Shown here one piece after another: positions 62,323 through 64,000 of a DNA stretch of 64,000 nt (position 1 is the first letter of the stretch; each line of letters begins with the position of its first letter). The notes beneath the pieces were generated by a model. It saw only the letters and a list, made by a program, of their open reading frames with translations, was not told the origin of the DNA and ran no database searches. The translations under genes and the position numbers were made by a program. Origin of the DNA: an uncultured Bacteroidales bacterium (GTDB lineage: Bacteria; Bacteroidota; Bacteroidia; Bacteroidales; UBA932); contig CAMHST010000004.1 of NCBI GenBank assembly GCA_946187865.1, positions 1 to 64,000 on the forward strand, in the 5' to 3' direction.

Positions 62323-63116
62323 ATTGTTACAAGTTTTTTGCCGATGGTTTTCTCTATGGTGCGCACCTTCACTTTGAATCGTCCCGTCTTGGCGGAAGGG
62401 TCCGTGAGGGTGAGCGCGATGCAGTATTTGCTGATGCGGACGGGCTTTACCCGGTGGTCCAGCAGAATCCCTTTCATCTGGCTGGCTGCCCGGCCGTCCT
62501 GTTTGAGCTCAATGATCACAGCATCCTGCAGCGAAGTCTCCTTTTCTGTACGGAAATTCTTGAAACAGAGCCGGGTGTCTATGGTCAGGCGCTCGGTCTT
62601 CGCCGGGTTTACCAGGGTAATCCGGCAGAACAGGGTTTCGGCCGACGGAGACAGTTCCTGGGCACGGAACCAGGAATGGGCCTCCAGATAGGCGCAGGCT
62701 TCCGGGTTGGCGGAGAAGCTTTGCAGCTGCCCCTGGGGGATACGGATCCGCTTTTTCTTGGTGCGCCCCTTGTTGTTCTTCCGCTTGATTTCCAGGAATG
62801 TGAGCCCGGAATTCACATAACAGCGGGTACGTACTTTCTGTCTGACCAGCCGCCGGTTATGGTGGTCGTAGAACATCCGGAGCCCGTCCGTATCGTAATA
62901 GACGGAATCATAGGCCGATATCCGCTCGCCCCCAGTCTCCAGCACCCGGTAGCCGGCCTCAGCCGCATCGGCAAGCACCTCCAGAAGGGTCTGCTCATTG
63001 GTGAGGTACTTGGAATCTATCCGGTTCATCAGTTTGATGGATTCCATCTCCTCCAGGCCGATGGGCGAGAACCTGCCCAGCATTCCGCTAAAGTTGATAT
63101 GTTCAGTTTCCGGCAT
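62319..63116 (-). CDS. VTC-like polyphosphate polymerase domain protein
   Basis: 265 residues of the triphosphate tunnel superfamily (VTC type). It opens with LEEMESIKLMNRIDSKYLT, which supplies tunnel Arg/Lys residues. LTFLEIKRKNNKGRTKKKRI carries the Glu/Lys/Arg strand, and VTYDTRLCFKNF-like and IIELKQDG segments follow. In yeast, Vtc4 uses this fold to make polyphosphate from ATP. It lacks membrane helices, which the overlapping DUF4956 gene could provide. The substrate is inferred. Confidence 0.88.
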   Translation of the reverse strand: MPETEHINFSGMLGRFSPIGLEEMESIKLMNRIDSKYLTNEQTLLEVLADAAEAGYRVLETGGERISAYDSVYYDTDGLRMFYDHHNRRLVRQKVRTRCYVNSGLTFLEIKRKNNKGRTKKKRIRIPQGQLQSFSANPEACAYLEAHSWFRAQELSPSAETLFCRITLVNPAKTERLTIDTRLCFKNFRTEKETSLQDAVIIELKQDGRAASQMKGILLDHRVKPVRISKYCIALTLTDPSAKTGRFKVKVRTIEKTIGKKLVTI

Positions 63117-63516
63117 CTTGGGCGATGTATTCGTAGTTCTTTATGGAGAGCAGTTTGCCCTTGGCGCTATAGGTGTACTGCACTCTTTTCTTGCCGAACT
63201 CGTTGAATTCGAAGGTCTTGTAGGTCTGTAGCCGGTTGCGCTCGTCGTAAACGTACTCCTTGGACACCTTGCCGTCGGCCCCGTATTCGAAGCGCTTGCG
63301 CCATTTCTGGCCGGAGGTGGTGTACTCGATTTCCTCGATCTTCTGCCCGGCGGCATTGAAGGTGGTCACATGGTCCAGGACCTTGTTGACGCCCTTGGGG
63401 TCTGTGTTCCACTCCTTGATGACCAGGTTTTTCTTGTTCATTTTCTGGGGCTCCTGGGCACCTGCCGCTCCGCAGAGCAGCAGGGCCGAAGCCAATAAGG
63501 TGAGTATCTTTTTCAT
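63103..63516 (-). CDS. Small exported protein with YD/RHS-like strands
   Basis: 137 residues with a signal peptide (MKKILTLLASALLLCGAAGA). The mature part has short repeats of the form YGADGKVSKEYVYDERNRL, KTFEFNEFGKKRVQYTY, SAKGKLLSIKNYEY, like single YD/RHS or MORN-type strands. Function unknown. Its 3' end overlaps the VTC-like gene by 14 nt, tying it to this cluster. Confidence 0.8.
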   Translation of the reverse strand: MKKILTLLASALLLCGAAGAQEPQKMNKKNLVIKEWNTDPKGVNKVLDHVTTFNAAGQKIEEIEYTTSGQKWRKRFEYGADGKVSKEYVYDERNRLQTYKTFEFNEFGKKRVQYTYSAKGKLLSIKNYEYIAQDAGN

Positions 63517-63536
63517 GGTATGCCGTTCATTACAGT

Positions 63537-64000
63537 TTATCTTCCGTGTCCGCCGGGGCCGCCCATACCACCTCCCATACCCATGCCGCCGCTGTAGGCC
63601 GACAGGCTCACGGCCGTTCCGCCGGAGACGGTGCCGTCGGCATTGAGCAGGCCGCCCGACAGGGTGGTGCCGCCGCTCACGGTGACGCCGCTTTTCAGGG
63701 CAGGCTCGGAGGAGCCGGAGACCACCAGGCCGCTTCCGGCACTGGAGGGAGTCTTGAAGGCGACGGTCTTGTCGCCGAGGGTGAGGCCGTACCAGGCTCC
63801 CTTGCTCCAGGAGGAGGCGCTGTAGCAGGCCTGCGAGAGCACGGCGCCGTTTTCCAGTCCGCCGATGGCCACGATGGTGCCACCGTTCACGTACAGTTTC
63901 TTCCCGCCTTCGGTGTTGGCGTCGATGGCCACTTCCGCACCGCCGCTGCCAATCGCATAGACGAGCCCGCCCTCCAGATAAAGATTGCCGTTGGCGTCCA
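63537..64000 (-). CDS. Carbohydrate-binding (Cthe_2159-like) beta-helix protein, 5' end cut
   Basis: The last 154 codons of a gene that continues past the right edge. The sequence has repeats of short Gly-rich strands (GNLYLEGGLVYAIGSGG, KKLYVNGGTIVAIGG, KSGVTVSGGTTLSGGLLNADG) and ends with a Gly/Met-rich tail (GGMGMGGGMGGPGGHGR). This fits Cthe_2159-type right-handed beta-helix domains, which bind acidic polysaccharides. It is 20 nt upstream of the small exported gene and leads the VTC-like cluster. Confidence 0.78.
   Translation of the reverse strand, partial: DANGNLYLEGGLVYAIGSGGAEVAIDANTEGGKKLYVNGGTIVAIGGLENGAVLSQACYSASSWSKGAWYGLTLGDKTVAFKTPSSAGSGLVVSGSSEPALKSGVTVSGGTTLSGGLLNADGTVSGGTAVSLSAYSGGMGMGGGMGGPGGHGR

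Overview
This window looks like chromosome from a GC-rich member of the Bacteroidales (Bacteroidota). The evidence is consistent: promoters carry the Bacteroidota -7 element TAnnTTTG, Shine-Dalgarno sequences are absent, and the gene families are typical of the group (DUF2490 and DUF4956 proteins, a fimbrillin-like/FISUMP lipoprotein, a GH29 fucosidase lipoprotein, FeoA-FeoB fusion, GSIII-type glutamine synthetase debris, type III ribonucleotide reductase). A gut-type high-GC lineage such as Rikenellaceae or Candidatus Cryptobacteroides is my inference only. I see no rRNA, tRNA, insertion sequence, prophage or CRISPR.

Layout. 1-5.1 kb: comM (cut by the window edge), ispE, a lipoprotein, and an ECF sigma factor overlapping a membrane/beta-barrel partner. 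5.2-8.1 kb: TPR protein and EnvC-like murein hydrolase activator. 8.1-13 kb: nrdDG, a phosphopantetheinyl transferase with a long structured leader, and mdh. 13.0-13.5 kb: a repeat-filled convergent spacer. 13.5-19.4 kb: feoAB, queH, a hemerythrin/LuxR regulator, apt and small unknowns. 19.4-34.6 kb: a nucleotide-synthesis block (guaB, a stand-alone GMP synthase ATP-pyrophosphatase, pyrG, carA, carB, purA, purF, purC, purB, a 50-codon relic of glutamine synthetase III, full guaA). 34.8-45 kb: membrane AraC regulator, pepP, ahcY, nhaA, fabG, comF, a His-rich metal ATPase and a YhhN protein. 45-54.4 kb: rsmE, tsaC, an EEP-family protein, rhomboid, mutL, fucosidase, TlpA-like protein, radA, ispF. 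54.4-60 kb: a membrane LytTR regulator, an outer-membrane barrel, a propeller-TM-AraC regulator and a fimbrillin-like lipoprotein with a tiny upstream peptide. 60.3-64 kb: a DUF2490 / DUF4956 / VTC polyphosphate-polymerase-like cluster ending in a cut Cthe_2159-like carbohydrate-binding protein.

How things work together. The 19-34 kb block holds the glutamine-consuming steps of purine and pyrimidine synthesis, and the glutamine synthetase relic sits directly before guaA. The feoAB/queH region and the metal ATPase promoter share a TGCAAC-N3-GTTGCA palindrome, suggesting one metal-responsive regulator. About a dozen genes have a -7 box only 4-8 nt before the start codon, so their mRNAs are probably leaderless. 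Three different membrane-tethered one-component regulators lie here without a partner kinase.

Limits: all functional calls come from reading motifs by eye; no database search, folding program or alignment was run.
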